Shown here piece after piece: positions 54,465 to 63,374 of a DNA stretch of 64,000 nucleotides (positions are counted from its first letter, which is position 1; every line of letters begins with the position of its first letter). Origin of the DNA: Calditrichota bacterium. GTDB lineage: Bacteria; Zhuqueibacterota; Zhuqueibacteria; Zhuqueibacterales; Geothermadaptataceae. The notes under the pieces were generated by a model, which saw nothing but the letters and a program-made list of their open reading frames with translations, had not been told where the DNA came from and did no database searches. The translations under genes and the position numbers were made by a program. The stretch covers positions 1 to 64,000 of the forward strand of contig QQUE01000009.1 in assembly GCA_008501765.1 (NCBI GenBank), written 5' to 3'.

Positions 54465-55955
54465 ATGGGCGAACAAAAACGAAAGTACAGTGAGTCGTTT
54501 TACAATTTTATCAGTCTGGCAGGGGCCACCTTAGCCGGGGTTATTTTTTGTATCATCATATTACTCGTGCTACTTGATGCTGTCTCACCTTCTGAAACAC
54601 CTTACTTTGGGATTCTAACTTACATCATTTTACCGGTGTTTCTAATAATTGGATTGCTAATTATTCCCATCGGCGCCTTGCGGGAGCAGCGGCGGCGTCA
54701 CCGGGGTTTGAAAGCACAACGCTTGCCAAAAGTTGACCTGAATAATCCGCAACACATGCGCAGCGTCATTTTTTTTGTAACCGCGACTTGCATACTTGCA
54801 CTTTTCACCTCCCTCGGCACTTACCGCGCTTTCGAATTTACTGAATCTGTTACATTTTGCGGCCAGGTTTGTCATGATGTTATGAAACCTGAATTTGTGG
54901 CCTATCAAAACAGCCCGCACGCCCGGGTTAGCTGTGTCGATTGCCATGTTGGACATGGGGCCGAATGGTATGTACGCTCCAAGCTTTCCGGAGCATATCA
55001 GGTCTATTCCGTTCTGTTTAATAAGTTTGAACGGCCGATTGCAACCCCAATTCGCAATCTTCGTCCGGCACGGGAAACATGTGAAAAATGCCACTGGCCG
55101 GAAAAATTTTATGGTAAAAAACAGGTAAACCGGATTCATTTTCTCGAGGATGAGGAAAATACCCGCTGGGCCTACAACTTGCTTTTACGCGTTGGTGGTG
55201 GGACAGGCCAGGACCAGGCAAAAGAATCCAGCATTCACTGGCACATCAATAACAATGTGGAATACATTGCAACGGATATGAGACGACAGGAAATTCCATG
55301 GGTGCGATCGATTGATAAAAATGGCAATGTTAAAGAATTCAGAACTGTGGGCATGGAAGATTTTAACCCGGATGGTAATGAAATTCGTCGCATGGATTGC
55401 ATCGATTGCCACAACCGGCCAGCTCATATTTATCAGTACCCGCAATTTACGATTAATTCCGCCATGGAATTGGGACGGATTTCTATCGATTTGCCTGAGA
55501 TAAAACTTAAAGCTATGGAAATTCTCGCAGCCATAGAAGCGGATACGACGACTGAACAAGGTATGACTCGTATAAAAGAAGAAATTTATTCCTTTTATGA
55601 GGAAGATTATCCGGAGGTATTTGAAGAAAACCAATTGGAAATTGAAGCAGCGATTGAGGGTTTACAGACAATTTTTCAAAATAACTATTTCCCTGAAATG
55701 AAAGCGAACTGGCGTGCATATCCCAACAATATTGGACATATTTCTGCACCGGGCTGCTATCGCTGCCATGATGGCCAACATGTCTCAGAAAATGATGAGA
55801 TTATCTCAAATGATTGCAATATTTGCCACCTGATCATCGAACAGGGCAATGGAGAATTCACACAAACTGATTTAAATGGTTTGGAATTTAAACACCCGGA
55901 AGATATTGATGAAGAATGGAAAGAAGAAGGATGTTATTCATGTCACGCTGAATAA
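54465..55955 (+). CDS. NapC/NirT-type multiheme cytochrome c, seven haem sites
   Basis: The 496-residue protein has three N-terminal membrane helices (about 15-40, 48-68, 95-115). The NapC signature FCGQVCHDVMKPEF, then NSPHARVSCVDCHVGHG, follows; the first site is CX3CH, which I know from other members of this subfamily. The further sites are CEKCH, CIDCH, CYRCH, CNICH and CYSCH. NapC-type proteins oxidise menaquinol and feed periplasmic reductases or cytochromes. It is longer than plain NapC/NrfH (about 160-200 residues), with extra C-terminal haem sites. GGAGGAAGAA precedes the ATG. It stands between two terminators, so it is probably its own unit. Confidence 0.85.
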   Translation: MGEQKRKYSESFYNFISLAGATLAGVIFCIIILLVLLDAVSPSETPYFGILTYIILPVFLIIGLLIIPIGALREQRRRHRGLKAQRLPKVDLNNPQHMRSVIFFVTATCILALFTSLGTYRAFEFTESVTFCGQVCHDVMKPEFVAYQNSPHARVSCVDCHVGHGAEWYVRSKLSGAYQVYSVLFNKFERPIATPIRNLRPARETCEKCHWPEKFYGKKQVNRIHFLEDEENTRWAYNLLLRVGGGTGQDQAKESSIHWHINNNVEYIATDMRRQEIPWVRSIDKNGNVKEFRTVGMEDFNPDGNEIRRMDCIDCHNRPAHIYQYPQFTINSAMELGRISIDLPEIKLKAMEILAAIEADTTTEQGMTRIKEEIYSFYEEDYPEVFEENQLEIEAAIEGLQTIFQNNYFPEMKANWRAYPNNIGHISAPGCYRCHDGQHVSENDEIISNDCNICHLIIEQGNGEFTQTDLNGLEFKHPEDIDEEWKEEGCYSCHAE

Positions 55956-56601
55956 CATTAAAAGTAATTATAATAATTTTCTAAAATATAAATACTTGAT
56001 TTCTATGCTGTAAATTATTATCCTTATCTTGTCATTATTTAAAATTATAAAAATATTCTATATTTATAAAACTGCATACCGTGATTTAAGTTATTTGAAC
56101 TTGAAATTTCGTATGCAGTTTTTTTTGGAAAAAAAACTTCCCCCTACTGCAATTAATATAATTAATCAAATTACTAAACTTGTTGTATAAAAATAATAAA
56201 AATACCCGGCAAAACAACTTCTGTATTCAAAACTTGAGACTATTTTTCTTGACATAGTTCTCTATTGAACATACCTTTATTTAAATATTGATAAAATTCA
56301 GATAAAGTAAATTTCTATAAATCATTATTTTAAAAGATATTCTCATCGATTTGCGGATTAGAAAGCTAAATAACGGTATGGCATATAAATATTATTATTT
56401 TCTTTTGAAATTTAGAATTTTACTTCACGCACCCCTCCACCACCTGGAACCAGAGTACTCTGAGATATTTAATTTTATAAAAAGTGTATAACATAAAGCG
56501 AGTCATTGGAACGCGACTGCCTGCTTCAATTCAGACTCTAATTAGTTTTCGTAAGATTCTTTTGAGCTGATAACAGGATACTAAACTACCCCAGGTAAAC
56601 A
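55956..56601. other. AT-rich intergenic stretch
   Basis: It contains the terminator at 56069-56128. Beyond that I see no gene and no convincing repeat; the promoter of the gene at 56602 should lie here. Confidence 0.35.
56069..56128 (+). terminator. Rho-independent terminator after the NapC-like gene
   Basis: AAACTGCATAC (56069-56079) pairs with GTATGCAGTTT (56111-56121), followed by further T. The long loop holds a small AAGTT/AACTT stem. Confidence 0.85.
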
Positions 56602-58242
56602 ATGTCCAAATCTGGCCCAGTACGAGGATTGATACTTAGTGATTTAATCGAAAAACTGGATAAGATTGAACTGCGTGTCAATAATATCGAAAAACTTCTT
56701 GATTTGCCGGCCTTTGATCCTGAGAATGTGGATTCAAATCACGTTAAAGCTGAAGGCACCCAAGATATCTCTGACAGCGAAACTGTCGAATCAAAAATTG
56801 GGGAATTTGGGCTTGCATGGCTGGGAGCGATTGTTCTTCTTTTAAGTATTTCTTTTTTAATGACTTACTTATATGAAAACGGCTTCATTATATTTTCCAG
56901 CCTTCTTGGCTATTCAGTAGCCGCAGGAATATTTATATTCACTTATTTTGGGGGACGCTCCATCCCCTATCTGGTATTGCTGCTCACGCTAATTGGGCAT
57001 ATTCTCATTTATTATACCACGTTGCGCCTGCATTTTTTTTCTACGCAACCGCTTATTTCATCAACAGCTTTCATACTCATTTTACTGAGTCTTGCAATTG
57101 GGACTCAGCTTTATTTTGCTATGCGTAGAAAATCTGAATTGTTAGCGGGATTGGCCATTCTACTTATGATGGCAACTGCGATTATTGCCGATGCAACGCA
57201 CGTCTCATTATCGATTGTCAGCCTCACAGCAGCTGTCACATTGTCTCTATTAATTACGCATTCCTGGTGGCGATTATTTTTAATAACCATTGTACTCGTG
57301 TATTTCTGCCACTTCCTTTGGCTGTTGAATAATCCGATGATGGGGAATCCGATAAAGGCTGTGAACACGCACCAATTCAATTTTGTCTATTTAGCTGGAT
57401 ATGGTATTCTCTTCTCATCTGCTCTGCTTGTCCAGCCACAAAAAAAACTACCGGAGAATATTTTTCCTGCTATTTTCTTTATCAATGGCATTAGCTTTTT
57501 CGTCATATGCATGCTGGTAATTTTAACATTTTTCCAGGAAAATTATGCAGGTATGGGTTACGCAATATCAGTATTTTGCATCTTATTTTCTATACTTCTT
57601 AATAAAAAGACGACTCTTCACTATGCACCTTCATTTTATGCATGTTTTGGTTTCATGGCTTTAAGCATGGGCATGGTTGCAATGGCCGGACTCCCGGCTG
57701 CCTATCCCTTGCTGACGCTGCAAAGTTTGCTTGTTGTCTCCATGGCATTGTGGTTCAAATCCAGGATAATAGTCGTGGTTAATACACTATTATTTGTTTT
57801 CTTTCTGCTGGCTTATTTAATCAGCGCCCCATCTGAAAATTTCACCAACTTTGCCGTTGTCTTCACGGCATTGGCGACTGCACGAATAATTAACTGGCAG
57901 AGGGAACGCCTCACTTTAAAAACTGAAATGATGCGAAATGCATACTTGATCTCAGCGTTTTTTATGGTGTTATTCAGTCTTTACCATGCTGTTCCCGGCA
58001 AGCACATCACACTGGCATGGGCCGGAGCGGCAATTGTATATTTTATATTGAGCATATGGCTGCAGAATGTTAAATACCGCTGGATGGCGATTTTAACATT
58101 GATTTCTGCCTGCATATATTTATTTACTATAGACCTGGCAAAGATGGAAATTGGCTACAGTATCGTGGCTTTCCTGGTACTTGCAATAATATCAATAAGT
58201 GCCTCATTGTATTACACCAAACGCAGTAAAAAGCGCACATAA
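56602..58242 (+). CDS. Polytopic membrane protein, DUF2339-like
   Basis: The 546-residue product has an N-terminal helix likely to be a coiled coil (LIEKLDKIELRVNNIEKLL), a short acidic linker, and about 17-18 membrane helices from residue 68. An N-terminal coiled coil followed by KIGEFGLAWLGAIVLLLSI is the DUF2339 pattern. The family's function is unknown. It lies inside the cytochrome island but carries no haem or metal motif, so any respiratory role is unproven. Confidence 0.7.
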   Translation: MSKSGPVRGLILSDLIEKLDKIELRVNNIEKLLDLPAFDPENVDSNHVKAEGTQDISDSETVESKIGEFGLAWLGAIVLLLSISFLMTYLYENGFIIFSSLLGYSVAAGIFIFTYFGGRSIPYLVLLLTLIGHILIYYTTLRLHFFSTQPLISSTAFILILLSLAIGTQLYFAMRRKSELLAGLAILLMMATAIIADATHVSLSIVSLTAAVTLSLLITHSWWRLFLITIVLVYFCHFLWLLNNPMMGNPIKAVNTHQFNFVYLAGYGILFSSALLVQPQKKLPENIFPAIFFINGISFFVICMLVILTFFQENYAGMGYAISVFCILFSILLNKKTTLHYAPSFYACFGFMALSMGMVAMAGLPAAYPLLTLQSLLVVSMALWFKSRIIVVVNTLLFVFFLLAYLISAPSENFTNFAVVFTALATARIINWQRERLTLKTEMMRNAYLISAFFMVLFSLYHAVPGKHITLAWAGAAIVYFILSIWLQNVKYRWMAILTLISACIYLFTIDLAKMEIGYSIVAFLVLAIISISASLYYTKRSKKRT

Positions 58243-58317
58243 TTCAACTGACAACTTCAGAATAATATATCAAGAAATAGCACGTGGTTCATTCATTTAA
58301 ATTAGGAGATTATTCCG

Positions 58318-58869
58318 ATGAGATTTTACAGATGGCTCATTCCTTTCGTATTCACATTAATTTTCGCTCTTCCAGCTTTTGCACAAGAAAAAGCACCGAG
58401 TATGTTTATTGGTGCAGACGGGTGCAAAACGTGCCATAAAAAAGAAAAATCGGGTGCACAATTCGGCAAATGGCAAAAAGCCAGACACTCGAAGGCCTAT
58501 GCTACGCTCGCATCCGAAGAAGCACTAAAAATTGCCAAAGAAAAAGGTATTGGAAATCCGCAAAAAGCCGCTGAATGCCTCAAATGCCACGTCACCGCCT
58601 ATAATGTCAAGGCTGCTCTACTGGGTAAAAAATACGCGGTAGAAGATGGCGTTGGCTGTGAATCCTGTCACGGGGCAGGCTCCAATTATAAGAAGAAAAA
58701 AACGATGAAGGCGATCACCGCCGGGACACTCGACGGCGCAACCGTCGGATTAATTAAACCCGACAAAAAACTTTGCCTTGGTTGCCACAATGATGAAAGC
58801 CCAACATTTGTTGCTTTTGATTATGAAAAAGCCTTAGAAAAAATTGCACACCCAATTCCAAAAAAATAG
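58318..58869 (+). CDS. Tetraheme cytochrome c, c554-like (paralogue of 48708)
   Basis: The 183-residue protein has a signal peptide (1-22, ending AFA) and haem sites CKTCH, CLKCH, CESCH and CLGCH. It shares long identical stretches with the protein at 48708 (ARHSKAYATLASEEALKIAK against the same segment there), but ends in KK without the acidic tail. The pair is probably a recent duplication giving two small shuttles for different partners. AGGAG precedes the ATG. Confidence 0.88.
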   Translation: MRFYRWLIPFVFTLIFALPAFAQEKAPSMFIGADGCKTCHKKEKSGAQFGKWQKARHSKAYATLASEEALKIAKEKGIGNPQKAAECLKCHVTAYNVKAALLGKKYAVEDGVGCESCHGAGSNYKKKKTMKAITAGTLDGATVGLIKPDKKLCLGCHNDESPTFVAFDYEKALEKIAHPIPKK

Positions 58870-59184
58870 TTTCGTGAACCAGTGGTCTGTCAAACCTAAA
58901 ACTGTGAACGGATTTAAAATCTAACATTACCAATTGGAGTGCAAGCCTTGTATGGATTGCCTGTACCTGCATTGCATAATGGCAATGCACTCAAAACTCA
59001 CGAGTTTAAAATTGACAAGCCGCTAAAAAAGAAACTAACGTACCGGGAAAATCATTCAGATGGCACATTTGCTGAGATAAATCTGGAAATAATGGCCGCG
59101 TGCCTCTGGATCGATTTCCCAAACCAAAGGATGAAATAGATTAAAAACAAATAATTGAATCCCGAATAAAACTGGAGACCGTTC
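58870..59184. other. Short gap before the Rieske gene
   Basis: TGCATTGC (58968-58975) pairs with GCAATGCA (58982-58989) around loop ATAATG. A 66-codon frame at 58939-59139 has no ribosome site and no domain, so I do not call it. GGAG at 59173-59176 is the ribosome site of the Rieske gene. Confidence 0.35.
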
Positions 59185-59625
59185 ATGGCTTTTAATCGTC
59201 GCGCGTTCTTAAATACAATTCTTGGAGGAGGCGTTATCGGATGGCTTGGCAGTATTTTTTATCCAGTCATCTCGTTTTTGATTCCCCCAAAAATTCCGGA
59301 AGCCAATGTTCAATCTGTCAATGCCGGTTCAATCGCAGATATCGCGTTAAACAGCAGCCAAATTCTCAAATTTGGCCGCACTCCCGTATTGCTCATCCGC
59401 TCAAAGACGGGTGAATTTAAAGCGTTGGCAGCAACCTGCACCCACCTCGATTGCACAGTGCAATACCGTCAGGACAGGCAGGATATTTGGTGTGCCTGCC
59501 ACAATGGGATATACAATCTTTCCGGCCGAAATTTATCCGGCCCGCCTCCAAAACCGCTCAGTGAATATCTCGTTAATATAATTGATAAAGAAGTTATCAT
59601 ATCAAAACCGAAGCAGATGGGATAA
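59185..59625 (+). CDS. Rieske 2Fe-2S protein of a bc-type complex
   Basis: The 146-residue protein has a twin-arginine-like start (NRRAFLNTIL), a membrane helix (about 10-32) and both Rieske boxes, CTHLDC (85-90) and CACHNG (103-108). Cys85, His87, Cys103 and His106 would hold the cluster, and Cys90/Cys105 the disulfide. It is the high-potential acceptor from quinol. It is followed after two bases by cytochrome b. Confidence 0.95.
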   Translation: MAFNRRAFLNTILGGGVIGWLGSIFYPVISFLIPPKIPEANVQSVNAGSIADIALNSSQILKFGRTPVLLIRSKTGEFKALAATCTHLDCTVQYRQDRQDIWCACHNGIYNLSGRNLSGPPPKPLSEYLVNIIDKEVIISKPKQMG

Positions 59626-59627
59626 CT

Positions 59628-60710
59628 ATGTTTAAAAAATCGGCAGAGAAATCATATAATTGGCTCGACGATAGATTCAAAATAACACCGCTCGTTGAGT
59701 TCATGCGCCATAAACAAGTTCCGATTCACAAACACAGTCTATGGTATTATATGGGTGGCGTCGCGTTATTTTTATTTCTCGTACAAATCGTCAGCGGAAT
59801 ATTGCTCCTGCTCTACTATCAACCGGGTGTTGACAGTGCCTACGAGAGCATTCGATTTATAACGACAAAAGTCAGTTTTGGCTGGCTGTTCCGGTCCGTC
59901 CACAGTTGGTCGGCCAATATCATGGTATTTTTTGTATTTGTGCACATGTTCAGTACTTTTTTTACCCGAACCTACAGCAAGCCGCGCGAGTTAACCTGGT
60001 TAACCGGTTCGGTTTTATTGGTTCTTTCCCTCGTCTTCGGTTTCAGCGGTTATTTGCTGCCCTGGAACGAGCTTGCCTTTTTTGCCACAAAAGTCGGAAC
60101 TGATATCGCCGGAGCGATTCCTTTGATTGGTGACCCGATTAAGTTGCTGCTGCGCGGCGGCGAAGGGGTCACGGGGGCGACGTTGTCCCGATTTTACGCC
60201 TTTCACATTGCTCTGATTCCTGCGGTTTTCACCTTATTTTTGTTTTTGCATTTGCTCTTCGTGCAACGACAGGGCATGCATGAACCGGAATTCTTTCATA
60301 AACTGCCTGAAAACAAAAAACGAATGATGCCATTTTTTCCAAATTTCGTTTTGCGGGATGCTTTACTTTGGCTGCTTGTTCTCAATATAATAATATATTT
60401 AGCTGTATTTTTTCCATGGGAAATTGGTGTAAAAGCCGATGCCTTTGCGCCGGCGCCGGACGGCATTAAACCCGAGTGGTTTTTTATGTTCATGTTTCAA
60501 GCACTCAAACTTCTGCCAGCGCACATGTTCATCATGGAAGGCGAAGTTTTCGGTATCCTGTTTTTTACACTCGCAGGACTGGTGTGGTTTACCGTCCCGT
60601 TTTGGGATGTATTTATCAAGGAAAGTATGCGGCCTAAAATCATGAAATTATTCGGAATATCAGTAATCGCCTTTATTTTGATACTGACAATCTGGGGTTA
60701 CTTAGTCTGA
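59628..60710 (+). CDS. Cytochrome b of a bc-type complex (b6 and subunit IV fused)
   Basis: The 360-residue protein has about eight membrane helices. The haem ligands lie in VHSWSANIMVFFVFVH (H-x13-H) and FHIALIPAVFTLFLFLH (H-x14-H); the latter spacing is that of cytochrome b6. GYLLPWNELAFF is the Qo-side loop and PEWFFMFMFQALK the PEWY-type motif that follows in subunit IV. With the Rieske protein before it and the nonaheme cytochrome after it, it forms a quinol:cytochrome c oxidoreductase without a classical cytochrome c1 or f. Confidence 0.95.
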   Translation: MFKKSAEKSYNWLDDRFKITPLVEFMRHKQVPIHKHSLWYYMGGVALFLFLVQIVSGILLLLYYQPGVDSAYESIRFITTKVSFGWLFRSVHSWSANIMVFFVFVHMFSTFFTRTYSKPRELTWLTGSVLLVLSLVFGFSGYLLPWNELAFFATKVGTDIAGAIPLIGDPIKLLLRGGEGVTGATLSRFYAFHIALIPAVFTLFLFLHLLFVQRQGMHEPEFFHKLPENKKRMMPFFPNFVLRDALLWLLVLNIIIYLAVFFPWEIGVKADAFAPAPDGIKPEWFFMFMFQALKLLPAHMFIMEGEVFGILFFTLAGLVWFTVPFWDVFIKESMRPKIMKLFGISVIAFILILTIWGYLV

Positions 60711-60720
60711 AAGGTAAATT

Positions 60721-61992
60721 ATGGATAAAAAACTGAGCATAAAACTCTTCGTATTCTTCTGTAGTTGCCTTTCAATTATATTATTTGCAACAACAGTACA
60801 AAGTCAAGAGAAGGCAAAATACGGTGAAGATGATCAATGCATTGTTTGTCATAAAGATGAGGAAATCTTGCCGGAAGATTTCAGCGAATTTGATATTCAC
60901 CTGCAAACTGGATTATCGTGCAAAGGCTGTCACGGCGGCGATGAAACGAGCGACGATGAGGATTTGTCGATGAGTAGCGAAGCCGGATTTATCGGTGTTC
61001 CGGAAAAAATTGAGATTGCAGCCATGTGCGGAAAATGCCATTCTGATATTAATTTTATGCGGCAATATCAACCACGCATTGCCACGGATCAAGTCCAGCA
61101 ATACCATGAAAGTGTGCACGGCAAAAAGCTGGCCCAGGGAGATACAAAAGTGGCTGATTGCACAAGCTGTCATTCAGTCCACAACATACTACCCGCGATT
61201 GATGCACGGTCAACAATTTATGCATTGAATATTCCGGCAACGTGTAAAAAATGCCACAGCGACAAAGAATATATGGCAGAATACGGAATTCCGACAACAC
61301 AATATGATGAATATGTCGAAAGTGTACACGGTGTAGCCTTGCTTGAACGGCAGGACACCGGTGCTCCAGCCTGCAACGATTGCCACGGCAACCACGGTGC
61401 AATGCCCCCGGGCATTGCCTCAATCGGCCATATCTGCGGCACGTGCCATGTGAATAATCAGGAATATTTCTCCAAAAGTAAAATGGCGATTGAGTTTCAG
61501 CGGGATGAGCTGCACGCTTGCGAGGAATGCCATGGAGATCACGATGTCAAAAAAACATCCGATGATATGATTGGTGACAGCGACTCATCCACCTGCGTCG
61601 ATTGCCATGAGGAAGGCGAAGAAGCCTATGATACAGGCATAAAAATCCGCCAAAGTTTAGGTGGATTGGTAACAGCTTATGATTCGGCAGCGACACTGCT
61701 TAAAACTGTAGAGCATGCCGGAATGGATGACCTGGAAATGAGTTATGCGGTAAAAGATGCGAAGCAAAGCCTGACGCAAGCACGGACGCTCGTACATACT
61801 TTTGATTTTGAGCAAGTGAAAGTCAAAACAGACGAAGGCAAAACGTTTGTGACACAAGCATTAAAATTAGGGAATACACAAATGCAGGATTTGCGATTCC
61901 GGCGATTGGGCTTTGGCATCGCCACCTTTTTTATGACGATCGTTCTGGTAGCGCTCTATTTTAAAATAAAGGATATTGAACGGGAAGATTAA
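60721..61992 (+). CDS. Nonaheme cytochrome c, C-terminally anchored
   Basis: The 423-residue protein has a signal peptide (about 1-29), nine CXXCH sites (CIVCH, CKGCH, CGKCH, CTSCH, CKKCH, CNDCH, CGTCH, CEECH, CVDCH) in the first 300 residues, a helical stretch, and one membrane helix near 395-415. It takes the place of cytochrome c1 after the Rieske and cytochrome b genes, ten bases downstream, and would receive their electrons. AAGG precedes the ATG. Confidence 0.9.
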   Translation: MDKKLSIKLFVFFCSCLSIILFATTVQSQEKAKYGEDDQCIVCHKDEEILPEDFSEFDIHLQTGLSCKGCHGGDETSDDEDLSMSSEAGFIGVPEKIEIAAMCGKCHSDINFMRQYQPRIATDQVQQYHESVHGKKLAQGDTKVADCTSCHSVHNILPAIDARSTIYALNIPATCKKCHSDKEYMAEYGIPTTQYDEYVESVHGVALLERQDTGAPACNDCHGNHGAMPPGIASIGHICGTCHVNNQEYFSKSKMAIEFQRDELHACEECHGDHDVKKTSDDMIGDSDSSTCVDCHEEGEEAYDTGIKIRQSLGGLVTAYDSAATLLKTVEHAGMDDLEMSYAVKDAKQSLTQARTLVHTFDFEQVKVKTDEGKTFVTQALKLGNTQMQDLRFRRLGFGIATFFMTIVLVALYFKIKDIERED

Positions 61993-62012
61993 TATATTGA
62001 TCTCCAGGCAGA

Positions 62013-62052
62013 AAAAGTCCATTTTCAAATTTGAAATGGACTTTTCTCTTTT
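62013..62052. terminator. Bidirectional Rho-independent terminator
   Basis: AAAGTCCATTT pairs with AAATGGACTTT with extra CAAA/TTTG pairing inside and one bulged T. T-rich ends lie on both strands, so it can serve the nonaheme gene and the converging rfbA gene. Confidence 0.8.
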
Positions 62053-62191
62053 TAGCATGACTCTCGCGCACAACAAAAAAAATATACATGGCTGGATTTA
62101 TTCTGCTGGCTAATTGGGCGAAAATTATAACGGACGTGGCGAAATTCCAGATATAAGTGCCATTTGCCGTTGCGGATTTATAAGATGAACC

Positions 62192-63061
62192 TTATCTCCT
62201 TTTCAACATTTCAAGCAAATAGGTGCCATATTCATTCTTTGCCAAAGGGGCCGCAAGTTTTTCAACTTGTGCCGCATCGATATATTTCATACGATACGCA
62301 ATCTCTTCGATGCAGGAAATCTTCAAACCCTGCCGGTTTTCAACAGTTTCAACAAAATTGCTCGCTTCTGTTAATGATTGATGCGTCCCTGTATCAAGCC
62401 AGGCATAACCACGCCCCAATAGCTCGACATGCAATTGATTTTTTTGGAGATAAACTTTATTCAAATCCGTGATTTCCAACTCACCACGCCGTGATGGTTT
62501 CAAGGATTTCGCGTATTCAACCACATTATTATCGTAAAAGTATAATCCAGTGACAGCGTAATTGGATTTTGGATTCTGCGGTTTTTCCTCCAGACTGATA
62601 ACTGCACCGGTATCGTCAAACTCGGCAACGCCATAGCGGTGCGGATCACGCACATAATAACCAAAAACCGTGGCGCCCTCAACTTTGCTGCTGACACGCT
62701 GCAACATAGTGGACAAACCATGCCCATAAAAAACATTGTCTCCCAAAACCAATGCGGCCGCATCTGAGCCAATAAATTTTTCACCAATATGAAAAGCCTG
62801 CGCCAAGCCTTCCGGTTTCGGTTGCTCTTCATAGCTGAATTGCAGCCCCCACTGGTTACCTGAGCCAAGTAATTTTTCGAACATGGGTAAATCTGTTGGT
62901 GTTGAAATTATGAGAATTTCACGAATTCCGGCAAGCATTAGAACCGAAAGCGGGTAGTAAATCATCGGTTTATCATAAATCGGCAATAGTTGTTTACTTA
63001 TGGCCTGGGTAATCGGATACAGGCGTGTACCACTGCCGCCTGCTAAAATAATCCCTTTCAT
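62192..63061 (-). CDS. rfbA: Glucose-1-phosphate thymidylyltransferase
   Basis: The 289-residue enzyme makes dTDP-glucose from glucose-1-phosphate and dTTP (EC 2.7.7.24), the first step to dTDP-rhamnose for surface polysaccharides. It starts [20 protein letters not shown], with [17 protein letters not shown] next. [12 protein letters not shown] holds a metal-binding Asp, and [20 protein letters not shown] and [10 protein letters not shown] are further conserved parts. GGAG five bases before ATG 63061 supports the start. Other rfb genes are not in the window. Confidence 0.95.
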   Translation of the reverse strand: MKGIILAGGSGTRLYPITQAISKQLLPIYDKPMIYYPLSVLMLAGIREILIISTPTDLPMFEKLLGSGNQWGLQFSYEEQPKPEGLAQAFHIGEKFIGSDAAALVLGDNVFYGHGLSTMLQRVSSKVEGATVFGYYVRDPHRYGVAEFDDTGAVISLEEKPQNPKSNYAVTGLYFYDNNVVEYAKSLKPSRRGELEITDLNKVYLQKNQLHVELLGRGYAWLDTGTHQSLTEASNFVETVENRQGLKISCIEEIAYRMKYIDAAQVEKLAAPLAKNEYGTYLLEMLKRR

Positions 63062-63306
63062 GACTGCTCCATTTTAAGTATTTGCAAGATCAATTATTTC
63101 TATTTTCGGCCTGAGAATAAAAGTCGAGATACATTACCGTTCATTTTTTTAATCAATTTGAAATGGATATCAAAGTTAGAAATATACATGCTATTTTGTT
63201 GAATGCAAATATATTACGATCATATTATTTATTTGCATGATACAACATTGATTGCCATCGGGATTTTTCGACATTAACACAACGGTAGTCGATTATTATT
63301 GAAATT

Positions 63307-63338
63307 AAAAAACCCCGTGCAATGCGCTGCACGGGGTT
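63307..63338 (-). terminator. Rho-independent terminator after the LysM gene
   Basis: On the minus strand AACCCCGTGCA (63338-63328) pairs with TGCACGGGGTT (63321-63311), followed by T residues. The rest of 63062-63374 should hold the rfbA promoter; I see nothing else. Confidence 0.85.
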
Positions 63339-63374
63339 CATCTGGGGGCTGGGAAGATATGAGGGATGTTTTTA

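Noticed and set aside
58939-59139. 66-codon frame between the tetraheme and Rieske genes
   Set aside because: GTG start with the only purine stretch overlapping it, no domain, no conservation that can be seen here.
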